Assembly (NCBI GenBank): GCA_963781035.1 | Contig: CAWAEN010000009.1 | Location: forward strand, 434,001 to 498,000 | Source of the DNA: SZUA-35 sp963781035 | Lineage (GTDB): Bacteria > Actinomycetota > Acidimicrobiia > Acidimicrobiales > SZUA-35 | Direction: 5' to 3' | DNA length: 64,000 nt | In this document: positions 1 to 7,030 of the stretch, piece after piece | Layout of the letters: every line of letters begins with the position of its first letter | Position numbering within the stretch: the stretch's first letter is position 1 | Notes under the pieces: model-generated | Told to the model about the DNA's origin: nothing | The model's database searches: none | Seen by the model: the letters and a program-made list of their open reading frames with translations, nothing else | Made by a program: the position numbers and the translations under genes

Positions 1-223
1 CGTTTGCGGCATCGACCACGAGAATCGACAGATTCGGATAGTCCTGGTCGGCGAGCGAACCGAGACACGTTTCGAGATCAGCACCGGCATCGCGGCTGAT
101 GCAGACCGCAACGATCGCCGGTGCGTCGCTGCCGTCATCTGATCGGCCGACGTCTGACGTCACGGGGTCCGCGAGCGGGACGACGGGCGGAGCGGCGGGA
201 TCCGCTGGGTAGGACTCGGTCAC
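1..223 (-). CDS. Glycosyltransferase family 2, N-terminal part (runs off the left edge)
   Basis: Reading leftward from a GTG at 223, about 74 residues are visible before the window ends. A lead-in of roughly 37 residues rich in Pro and Asp is followed by the opening of a GT-A fold: a hydrophobic strand (IVAVCISRDAG), then LADQDYPN and LSILVVDAA, which matches the start of GT2 enzymes that transfer sugars from nucleotide donors. The catalytic DxD lies outside the window. It is divergent from the GDP-sugar genes that start at 321, so it probably belongs to the same surface-glycan region. Family assignment rests on the first strand and helix only. Confidence 0.6.
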   Translation of the reverse strand, partial: MTESYPADPAAPPVVPLADPVTSDVGRSDDGSDAPAIVAVCISRDAGADLETCLGSLADQDYPNLSILVVDAAN

Positions 224-320
224 GAGCGCACGAGCCTACTGCTCGCCGAATCGGTGCGGAGTCACCCCGGGCGCGATCCCTGCGCCGCTAGTGTTGGCGA
301 TCGTGACGTCCGGAGAACCG

Positions 321-1259
321 ATGCGAGCACTCATTTCCGGTGCGACAGGATTCGTCGGGCCCCACCTGGTCCGCCATCTCGAAGAGGCGGGCGACGAAGT
401 GGTGGCCGTTGGGCACCAGAACGGGCCAGACCTCCTCGACACCGACGCGTGGAGCGCCAAGATCGCGGCCGAACAACCGAACGTGATCTACCACCTCGCT
501 GGGTTCAGCGATGTCGGCGCCTCGTGGAAGCGCCCGCTGGAGACCTTCCGTCTCAATGCGGCAGGAACCCTCTCGATGCTCGAGGCCTCCCGCCTTCAAC
601 ACGTCGACCGGGTCGTGGTGGTCAGTAGTGCCGACGTCTACGGCATCGCCAGCCCTGCGTCACTGCCGCTGACCGAGTCAGCGCCGCTCCAGCCCCGCTC
701 GCCGTACGGATCGAGCAAGCAGGCGGCAGAAGCGATCGCTCAGCAATACCATCGTGGTTGGGGCCTCGATGTCATCATCGTCCGACCGTTCAACCACATC
801 GGGCCGGGACAGTCCACCAACTTCTTCGCTCCTGCGATCGCATCGAAGATCGCGAGTGCCGAGCTCGCAGGCGAGGGTGTCGTCACCCACGGCGACCTGA
901 GCCCCGAACGCGACTTCACCGACGTGCGAGACGTCGTTCGGGCCTACCGACTCATCGCCACAGCCGGCCACAGCGGAGCCACCTACAACGTGTGCAGCGG
1001 GAAGGCCGTGGCGATGTCGACCATTCTCGACGCCCTGATCGCGGCCGCCACCGTGCCGATCACGACCGAACCAGACCTCGACCTGGTACGCCCAGTCGAC
1101 CTCCCTGTGTTGCGGGGCAGCTACGAGGCCCTACGGCGCGACACCGGGTGGGAGCCCTCCATCCCGCTCACCCACACCCTCATGGACGTTCTCGCCGACG
1201 CCAGAGAACGCACCACGCTCCCCTCGACAACCGAGGCCGACGACAGGCAGCAGACATGA
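321..1259 (+). CDS. rmd: GDP-6-deoxy-D-mannose reductase-like NAD-dependent epimerase/dehydratase
   Basis: An extended-SDR sugar nucleotide enzyme of 312 residues. The N-terminus has the Rossmann motif GATGFVG (residues 8-14). The catalytic region shows VVSSADVYG and the YxxxK motif in SPYGSSKQAAE. RPFNHIGPGQS, RDFTDVRDVVRAY and YNVCSGK are typical of the Rmd family, which reduces GDP-4-keto-6-deoxy-mannose to GDP-rhamnose. I chose the ATG at 321 because GGAG lies 6 bases upstream and the Rossmann motif begins at once; an in-frame GTG at 291 would add ten residues with no family support. Its stop overlaps the start of gmd by 4 bases (ATGA), so the two are translationally coupled and act in sequence. 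A fucose- or talose-type 4-reductase is the main alternative. Confidence 0.8.
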   Translation: MRALISGATGFVGPHLVRHLEEAGDEVVAVGHQNGPDLLDTDAWSAKIAAEQPNVIYHLAGFSDVGASWKRPLETFRLNAAGTLSMLEASRLQHVDRVVVVSSADVYGIASPASLPLTESAPLQPRSPYGSSKQAAEAIAQQYHRGWGLDVIIVRPFNHIGPGQSTNFFAPAIASKIASAELAGEGVVTHGDLSPERDFTDVRDVVRAYRLIATAGHSGATYNVCSGKAVAMSTILDALIAAATVPITTEPDLDLVRPVDLPVLRGSYEALRRDTGWEPSIPLTHTLMDVLADARERTTLPSTTEADDRQQT

Positions 1260-2238
1260 CCAAACGAGCACTCATCACCGGCCTCACCGGTCAGGACGGC
1301 TCCTACTTGGCCGAACTCCTCCTCGAGAAGGACTACGAGGTCTACGGCATGGTCAGACGATCGAGCACCGTGAATTTCGAGCGCGTGGCGCACATCCAGG
1401 ACGATCTCCAGATCGTGCAGGGCGACCTCCTCGACGAGAGCTCCCTGAGTGAGCTGATGCGCCAGGTCAACCCTGACGAGGTCTACAACCTGGCGGCCCA
1501 GTCGTTCGTCCAGACGTCCTGGCAGCAGGCAGTGTTGACCGGGGAGACCACCGCGCTCGGTGTCACCCGCATCCTCAACGCAGTCAAGAACACCAACCCG
1601 GAGATCCGCTTCTACCAGGCCTCGAGCTCGGAGATGTTCGGCAAGGTCCAGTCGGTCCCGCAGACCGAGGAGACGCCCTTCTATCCCCGCAGCCCCTATG
1701 GAGTGGCAAAGGTCTACGGGCACTGGATCACCGTGAACTATCGGGAGAGCTACAAGATGCACGCATCGAGCGGCATCCTGTTCAACCACGAGTCGCCCCG
1801 TCGTGGACTCGAGTTCGTCACTCGCAAGATCAGCAACCACGTGGCTCGGATCAAGCTCGGACTCACGAACGAGCTCCGCCTCGGCGACCTCCACCCCCAG
1901 CGCGACTGGGGTTTCGCCGGCAGACTACGTCGAGGCGATGTGGCTCATGCTCCAGCAGGATCGAGCCGGACGACTACGTGATCTCCACCGAGGAGACCCA
2001 TTCGGTCCAGGAGTTCTGCGAGGTCGCGTTCGGCCACGTCGACCTCGACTGGCAGGACTACGTCGTGCAGGACAAGGCGTTCATGCGCCCGGCCGAGGTC
2101 GATCTCCTCATCGGCGATGCATCGAAGGCCAAGACGAAACTCGGCTGGCAGTCGAAGACGCCGTTCACCGAACTGGTCACGATGATGGTCGACGGCGATC
2201 TCGATCTCGTGGCCCGCCAGCAACGCGAACTTGCCTGA
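1256..2238 (+). CDS. gmd: GDP-mannose 4,6-dehydratase (two frame shifts)
   Basis: Converts GDP-mannose to GDP-4-keto-6-deoxymannose, the substrate of the preceding reductase. The N-terminus has GLTGQDGSYLAE, the middle has ASSSEMFGKVQ and YPRSPYGVAKVYGHW (YxxxK), and then FNHESPRRGLEFVTRKIS, all diagnostic of Gmd. The frame runs to RDWGFAG near 1917, changes for DYVEAMWLMLQQD, and changes again near 1962 for ISTEETHSVQEFCEV to the stop. Both breaks look like one extra base each (ggcAgactac and ggatCgagcc). Removing them leaves 981 bases, an exact 326-residue protein, normal for Gmd apart from a short C-terminus. Two errors 45 bases apart in an otherwise well-conserved gene suggest miscalls, not a pseudogene. 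Confidence 0.88.
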
Positions 2239-2239
2239 C

Positions 2240-3193
2240 GTGCCAGACGGCCTCGGCCCGGTCGTCGTGATCTGCGGCGGCGTCGGCGCGGCACGGCTTC
2301 TCCGAGGACTGGTTCCCGCGGCAGGCGGTGACCTCACCGCCATCGCCAACGTCGGCGACGACCTCGAACTGCACGGACTCCACATCAGCCCCGACCTCGA
2401 CACGATCACCTACACCCTGGCCGACGCGGTGTCGGCCGAACGGGGCTGGGGACTCGAAGGCGAGAGCTGGCAAGCAATGGAGATGGTCGGACGGTACGGA
2501 GGCGTCGATTGGTTCAGCCTCGGTGATCGCGACCTCGGGACACACCTCCACCGCACCCAACGCCTGGCCGAAGGCGCCGACCTCACGACGGTGACCGCCG
2601 AGATCACCGCAGCGTGGGGCCTCGACCTCCGTCTGTTGCCGGTGACCCATGATCGGCTCCGCACGATGATCACGACGGTCGACGAAGGCGAGATCACGTT
2701 CCAGGAGTACTTCGTGCGTCGACGCCACGACGTCGCCGTCACCGCCGTTCGATTCGACGGAGCCGCCGAGGCCCGTCCGGCACCCGGTGTGATCGAGGCC
2801 ATCGAGGGAGCGGCCCGGATCATCATTGCGCCGTCCAACCCCGCCGTCTCGATCGATCCGGTCCTGGCCGTTCCCGGCGTCTCCGAGGCCCTCGAAGCCA
2901 GACGAGCCGACGTCGTTGCCGTATCACCGATCGTCGGCGGGAAGGCCCTGAAGGGGCCGGCCGATCGCCTCCTCGAAGAGCTCGGTCGGGAATCGTCCGC
3001 GATCGGTGTTGCCCAGTGGTACGCCGATCGTGTCGGGACGCTCGTCATCGACACGGTCGACGCTGCGCTCGCCGACGCAGTCCGGGTGGCTGGACCGTCC
3101 CCGGTGATCGCCGACACGATCATGTCGCAGCCCGGGGTCACCGAGAGCCTTGCCCAGCTCCTGCTCGACCCCGATCTCCTCGATCGAAGCTGA
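2240..3193 (+). CDS. cofD: 2-phospho-L-lactate transferase (coenzyme F420 biosynthesis)
   Basis: CofD/FbiA joins the phospholactate-type group from an activated GPP donor to the deazaflavin Fo, giving F420-0 (dehydro-F420-0 in actinobacteria). The N-terminal glycine loop VVVICGGVGAARLLRGL, then IANVGDDLELHGLHISPDLD and TYTLAD, are the family's nucleotide- and metal-binding signatures; IVGGKALKGPADRLL near residue 235 is the conserved C-terminal motif. At 317 residues it is full length. Start: GTG at 2240 follows directly after the gmd stop; a TTG at 2231 overlapping gmd is the alternative. The partner ligase cofE lies 2 kb downstream with two unrelated genes between. Actinobacterial name: fbiA. 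Confidence 0.92.
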   Translation: MPDGLGPVVVICGGVGAARLLRGLVPAAGGDLTAIANVGDDLELHGLHISPDLDTITYTLADAVSAERGWGLEGESWQAMEMVGRYGGVDWFSLGDRDLGTHLHRTQRLAEGADLTTVTAEITAAWGLDLRLLPVTHDRLRTMITTVDEGEITFQEYFVRRRHDVAVTAVRFDGAAEARPAPGVIEAIEGAARIIIAPSNPAVSIDPVLAVPGVSEALEARRADVVAVSPIVGGKALKGPADRLLEELGRESSAIGVAQWYADRVGTLVIDTVDAALADAVRVAGPSPVIADTIMSQPGVTESLAQLLLDPDLLDRS

Positions 3194-3244
3194 CGACCCG
3201 CGACGGGCGTGCAACACTTTCCAGTCCCGCACGGAAGCAGGCAC

Positions 3245-4426
3245 ATGCCGAACACCGATCTCATCGTCGACACGTCCGCCATCGGCAACGTCGAGCTGGT
3301 CCCATCGGCGGCGGCAACCGCAGAGCTGAACGACGGACAGGTGCGGGTCACCGTCGACCGCATCGGCCTGACCTCGAACAACTTGTCGTACGCCGCAGCG
3401 GGACACCTCCTCGGGTACTGGAGCTTCTTTCCCGCCTCGCGGCCGGGATGGGGCATCGTTCCTGCGTGGGGGTTCGCCACAGTCGCCGACAGTCGGTGCG
3501 CCGACCTGCCCGTGGGAGAAGAGATCTTCGGGTTCCTCCCGATGGGTGGCCATCTGGTTCTCGAGCCGGGCGACGTGTCCCCGTCGACCTTCAGCGATCG
3601 CATGCCGCACCGAGCGGCCCTGCATCCCTGGTACAACCGCTACTACCGGACTTCGCAGGACCCGGCATCGGTCGAGCGGTTCCGCCACCTCCAACCCGTC
3701 TTCTGGGCGCTGTTCATGACGGGCTGGATGCTGAGTGCCGAATTCGAGGACAACGACGATTTCGGCGCGCAGCGGGTGCTCGTTGCCAGCGCATCGAGCA
3801 AGACCGCCGTCTCGTTCGCCGCATCGATGGCCCGTCGACAGGATCGGCCAGAGCTGGTTGGCCTGACGTCGAGCGCCAACGCCGAGTTCGTTGCGTCGCT
3901 CGGCTGCTACGACCGGGTGGTCACCTACGACGCTCTCCGCCTCGGCAGCAGCGAGAACACTGCGGCCGGCAGCGAGAACACTGCGGCCGGCAGCGAGAAC
4001 ACTGCGGCCGGCAGCGAGAACACTGCGGCCGGCAGCGAGAACACTGCGGCCGGCAGCAACACCGCGGCGCTGGTCGACATGTCCGGCAATGCCGGCGTGG
4101 TCGCTGCTGTTCACCAAGCCTTTGGCGACAGCCTCACCCAGAGCATCAGGGTGGGGGGAACCCATCTCGGTGCTCCGGGCAATGACAGCGATCTGCCCGG
4201 CGCGACGCAACGATTCTTCTTCATCCCAGACGTCGCCGAGTCAGCGAGCGGAGGCCATGTCGCGTTCCACGAGCGGTTCGCCGCAGCGTGGTCCTGGTTC
4301 GCTACGTGGATCGACCCGTTCGTGTCCGTCGTGGAAAAGCGCGGGATCGAGGCCGTCCGGGACACGTACGTCACGACGCTGGGAGGCACCCACGATCCCA
4401 CGACCGCCACGGTCGTCGATCTCTGA
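3245..4426 (+). CDS. DUF2855 family protein with an internal heptapeptide tandem repeat
   Basis: A 393-residue protein matching the DUF2855 family, whose function I do not know; parts of the layout (a central Rossmann-like stretch VLVASASSKTAVSFAASMA followed by LVGLTS) resemble medium-chain dehydrogenase relatives. Around residues 236-271 sits a perfect repeat of SENTAAG, five times, then a degraded copy SNTAA. The repeat sits between VTYDALRLG and ALVDMSGNAG, where the Rossmann-like domain would have a surface loop, so it could be tolerated. Start: ATG 3245 with GGAAG about 9 bases upstream is preferred over a GTG at 3209. It lies 51 bases after cofD, probably co-transcribed. Confidence 0.75.
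   Translation: MPNTDLIVDTSAIGNVELVPSAAATAELNDGQVRVTVDRIGLTSNNLSYAAAGHLLGYWSFFPASRPGWGIVPAWGFATVADSRCADLPVGEEIFGFLPMGGHLVLEPGDVSPSTFSDRMPHRAALHPWYNRYYRTSQDPASVERFRHLQPVFWALFMTGWMLSAEFEDNDDFGAQRVLVASASSKTAVSFAASMARRQDRPELVGLTSSANAEFVASLGCYDRVVTYDALRLGSSENTAAGSENTAAGSENTAAGSENTAAGSENTAAGSNTAALVDMSGNAGVVAAVHQAFGDSLTQSIRVGGTHLGAPGNDSDLPGATQRFFFIPDVAESASGGHVAFHERFAAAWSWFATWIDPFVSVVEKRGIEAVRDTYVTTLGGTHDPTTATVVDL
3950..4054 (+). repeat. Perfect 21-bp tandem repeat, five copies, inside a coding region
   Basis: The unit agcgagaacactgcggccgg plus c begins at 3950, 3971, 3992, 4013 and 4034 with no mismatch between copies. A sixth, diverged copy starts at 4055. The period is a multiple of three, so copy-number change keeps the DUF2855 frame open and would only lengthen or shorten a SENTAAG loop. 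Perfect identity suggests recent expansion by slippage. Confidence 0.97.
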
Positions 4427-4452
4427 CCGGCGAGGGATCCGCCAGGCATCCG

Positions 4453-4581
4453 GAGTTGTGAGGCGAAACGAGCAACTCCAAGAAACCAAGGCGCCCAGCG
4501 CCAAAGGTTCCGCCGTGCTCAGCGGGAGTTGTGAGGAACGAGCAACTCCAAGAAACCAAGGCGCCCAGCGCCGAAGGTTTC
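4453..4581. repeat. Two copies of a two-hairpin REP-like element
   Basis: Copy 1 starts at 4453 and copy 2 at 4526. Each has GAGTTG ... CAACTC (first hairpin) followed by AAACC-aa-GGCGC / GCGCC-gaa-GGTTT (second hairpin, 3-base loop cca). The second hairpin is most complete in copy 2, with arms at about 4552-4563 and 4567-4579. The copies are nearly identical apart from a few bases in the first loop. They lie between the convergent DUF2855 gene and the leftward gene that ends at 4598, so they may also terminate transcription. Related elements occur at 27674-27772 and near 31011. Confidence 0.75.
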
Positions 4582-4597
4582 CGGTGTCGCCGAGGTT

Positions 4598-5251
4598 TCA
4601 GATGTCGGTGAGGTTGCTCAGCCCGGGGATGGACGGCGGCGCCGGAATCTCGGCGCCTTCCGGAACGAGAGCGAACGTGATGGCGGACACGTCGCCGCGG
4701 AAACGGAAGTCGGCGAGATCGGTGCTGAGCACCGTGTCCGGGGTCGAACCTCCCTCGGCGAGGATCGCGTTGTCCCAGTAGGCGATCTGCCACGTGGCCG
4801 GTTCACCGTTGCAGCCGTCGGCCTCGACCACCGCTTCGCCTCCGACACCTGGACCCGGGGTGAAGCCGTCGTCGGTCAGCTCGCTACCGGTGGCCCGGAA
4901 GAACGCATCGACCGTGGCGTTGTTGCCGGATGCCGTGGTGCGGAACGGATGGATGTGGATGATGCCGTCGGCGTGGGTGTGGACACCTTCGGGATCGCTG
5001 GTGTCCTGGATCGGGTCCTGGAACGCATCGCAGACGTACACGCCGTAGGCCGAATGCCAGTGCTCGCTCAGCAGCGGGCTGACGTCGGCATTCGATTCAC
5101 GATTGATCGCGAGGAGCCCCACGACGCCGGCCCCGACGAGCGTGACCGCGACCATCACCGGCAGGAACCACGACCGTCCATGATCGGGGTTCTGCACCTT
5201 GGTCACCTTGACCGAGTCGGATGAGTTCTTCTTTCGAGATGCTTTGCCCAC
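4598..5251 (-). CDS. Membrane-anchored extracytoplasmic protein, His-rich domain, unknown function
   Basis: A 217-residue protein. It begins with a basic, lysine-rich segment, then a single membrane helix around residues 27-47 (WFLPVMVAVTLVGAGVVGLL), then an outside domain of about 170 residues. Conserved-looking stretches are HWHSAYGVYVCDAF and HTHADGIIHIHPF; the many histidines suggest metal binding, but that is inference. The domain ends with a run of Pro residues (PAPPSIPG). The GTG at 5251 was chosen because longer versions read through the divergent cofE gene and have no protein-like sequence. It is divergent from cofE with 49 bases between, so both promoters must overlap there. I do not recognise a named family. 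Confidence 0.7.
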   Translation of the reverse strand: MGKASRKKNSSDSVKVTKVQNPDHGRSWFLPVMVAVTLVGAGVVGLLAINRESNADVSPLLSEHWHSAYGVYVCDAFQDPIQDTSDPEGVHTHADGIIHIHPFRTTASGNNATVDAFFRATGSELTDDGFTPGPGVGGEAVVEADGCNGEPATWQIAYWDNAILAEGGSTPDTVLSTDLADFRFRGDVSAITFALVPEGAEIPAPPSIPGLSNLTDI

Positions 5252-5300
5252 GGCCGGCAAGCGTAGGGGGTTTCGACGAAAGCTCGCGTAATGTGCCCCC

Positions 5301-6014
5301 GTGCTCCGTCGACTCGAAATCATCCCCATCCCCGGCATGCCCGAAGTTCGACCCGGCGACGACCTCGCGGGGCTGATCATCGAGGCCTGCCAGGCGGAAC
5401 TCGGCCTGCAGGACGACGACGTCCTGGTCGTGAGCCAGAAGGTGGTCTCGAAGGCCGAGGGAAAACTGGTCGAGGTCGACCCAGACGATCCGCTGTCGCA
5501 CAAGCCTCTCGTTCTGGAGGAATCGGCTCGTGTGCTCCGCCGGCGGGGGGATCTCATCATCAGCGAGACCAAACACGGCTACGTCTGCGCCAACGCAGGC
5601 ATCGATCGATCCAATGTGGCCCCGAACATCGCCGCTCTTCTGCCGGACGACTCTGATCGTTCGGCCCGGCGGCTCCGCGATGCCATCAAGGGGCGCCTCG
5701 GTGTCACCACCGCGATCATCGTCGCCGACACGTTCGGCCGACCGTGGCGGCGCGGCATCACCGACATCGCGCTCGGATGCGCGGGAATCAAGGCGATTCT
5801 CGATCTGCGAGGCACCGAGGATGCGGTCGGTCGCGAGCTCCATGTGACCGAAGTCTGCATCGTCGACGAGCTCGCCGGCGCCGCCGAACTCGTGCGAGGC
5901 AAGGCCACCGGGGTCGCCGTGGCGGTGATCCGCGGGGTCGACCCTGCCTGGTTCGGCGAGGGCAGCGTGGTGGGCGATGTCGTACGCTCCCCCGCCGAAG
6001 ACCTGTTCCGATGA
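5301..6014 (+). CDS. cofE: Coenzyme F420-0:L-glutamate ligase
   Basis: Adds L-glutamate residues to F420-0 using GTP. The 237 residues match the CofE family: EIIPIPGMPEVRPGDDLAGL at the start, then DDVLVVSQKVVSKAEGKLV, LVLEESARVLRRR, TKHGYVCANAGID, and DTFGRPWRRGITDIALG, which carries conserved substrate- and metal-site residues. Its length fits a stand-alone CofE; mycobacterial FbiB carries an extra C-terminal FMN-binding nitroreductase-like domain of about 200 residues that is absent here. A separate dehydro-F420-0 reductase would then be needed elsewhere. The start is GTG 5301. It shares the F420 locus with cofD. Confidence 0.9.
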   Translation: MLRRLEIIPIPGMPEVRPGDDLAGLIIEACQAELGLQDDDVLVVSQKVVSKAEGKLVEVDPDDPLSHKPLVLEESARVLRRRGDLIISETKHGYVCANAGIDRSNVAPNIAALLPDDSDRSARRLRDAIKGRLGVTTAIIVADTFGRPWRRGITDIALGCAGIKAILDLRGTEDAVGRELHVTEVCIVDELAGAAELVRGKATGVAVAVIRGVDPAWFGEGSVVGDVVRSPAEDLFR

Positions 6015-6051
6015 GATCGACCATCGGCTCGGGCAGCCGTCGGAGCACCGG

Positions 6052-6750
6052 CTACCAAGGGTGATCGGCACCATCCCAGGTGATGAACCGACCGCTGTCC
6101 TGGATCGTCAGCGATGAAACCGTCTCGACGATCGCTCGCGCCGATTCCGGCGGCGTGAGTGCTGCCGACGCACCTCCCAGGTCGGTGCTGACCCAGCCCG
6201 GGTGCAACATCACCACGCCGATCCCCTCTGGCCGGAGAGCGCTTGCGGCTTTGACGCTCCACATGTTGAGTGCCGCTTTCGACATGCAGTAGACCGTGTC
6301 GCGACCCTTCGTCGCCGCCACCTCCATGGAGCCGAGCTGCGAGGAGATGTTGAGGACCAACGGATCGTCGCCGGCCCGCAGGAGGGGCAGCGCCTCGCGA
6401 GTCACGAGCATCGGTCCCGTGGCGTTGATGCGCATCACCTCGTTCATCACCGATGCGTCGACATCGAACGGACCACGTGGGTCGTCGACGCCAAAGGCGC
6501 GAGCGTCCAGACCGGCGCAGTTGACAAGCAGATCGAGCCCATCGACCTGGCCCCCCAACGCAGCCAGACCGGTCTCGATCGAGGCCTCGTCCCCCAGGTC
6601 GAGTTGAACCGCACCAGCCGGTCGAAGCGCCAGCAAGTCGCCCGGATCGGCTTCGCGGGCGCTTCCCCAAACCTGATGGCCCGCAGCCAGCCACTGGCGG
6701 ACCAGCTCGAGTCCGAGTCCACGGTTGGCGCCGGTGACGAAGATCCTCAC
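6052..6750 (-). CDS. Short-chain dehydrogenase/reductase (SDR)
   Basis: A classical SDR of 232 residues. FVTGANRGLGLELV gives the TGxxxGxG cofactor loop at residues 5-15, LLVNCAGLD is the NAG-type motif, LNISSQLGSM carries the catalytic Ser, and YCMSKAALNMW the YxxxK pair. LHPGWVSTDLGG follows as in SDRs related to the sniffer/C-factor group. The substrate is unknown. Its start overlaps the stop of the DUF1737 gene by 4 bases, so both are made from one message. Confidence 0.88.
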   Translation of the reverse strand: MRIFVTGANRGLGLELVRQWLAAGHQVWGSAREADPGDLLALRPAGAVQLDLGDEASIETGLAALGGQVDGLDLLVNCAGLDARAFGVDDPRGPFDVDASVMNEVMRINATGPMLVTREALPLLRAGDDPLVLNISSQLGSMEVAATKGRDTVYCMSKAALNMWSVKAASALRPEGIGVVMLHPGWVSTDLGGASAALTPPESARAIVETVSSLTIQDSGRFITWDGADHPW

Positions 6751-6941
6751 GACGGTGACCCGGCCGCGTCATCGGCGTGCCCCGTCCGCACGATGGCCTG
6801 CCCGCAGGTCATCTGCCCTGTGTCGGAGTCGAACGCCAGCGTGGGACTGCCGTGCAGCTCCCAACCATCGTTCAGCGCCTCGGTGACCCGGTCACAGAAG
6901 CTCGAGTCGTCTGGGCCGGTGAGATAGCGATAACGGATCAC
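6747..6941 (-). CDS. DUF1737 domain small protein
   Basis: A 64-residue protein. The core YRYLTGPDDSSFCDRVTEAL followed by GWELHGSPTLAFD is the DUF1737 signature; the family is small, soluble and of unknown function, with a conserved Gly-Trp-Glu-Leu/His-Gly-Ser turn. It heads a two-gene leftward unit with the SDR, overlapping it by 4 bases. Confidence 0.82.
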   Translation of the reverse strand: MIRYRYLTGPDDSSFCDRVTEALNDGWELHGSPTLAFDSDTGQMTCGQAIVRTGHADDAAGSPS

Positions 6942-7030
6942 CGAAACGACGGTAGCTGTGCCGTCGGTGCTGCCACACCGACGGGACGGTCACGCCTGGC
7001 CGGGGTTCGGCTCGCCGGTAGTGTGGCGCC

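Noticed and set aside
3950..4054. CRISPR-like array
   Set aside because: Units are contiguous with no spacers and keep a coding frame; no cas genes are present.
2924..4210. A 428-residue minus-strand frame with a repeated GRSVLAA motif
   Set aside because: The repeat is the reverse reading of the 21-bp tandem array; the plus-strand DUF2855 frame is the real one.
4427..4597. Small coding gene between DUF2855 and the His-rich membrane protein gene
   Set aside because: The span is filled by two copies of a hairpin repeat and no frame there looks like protein.
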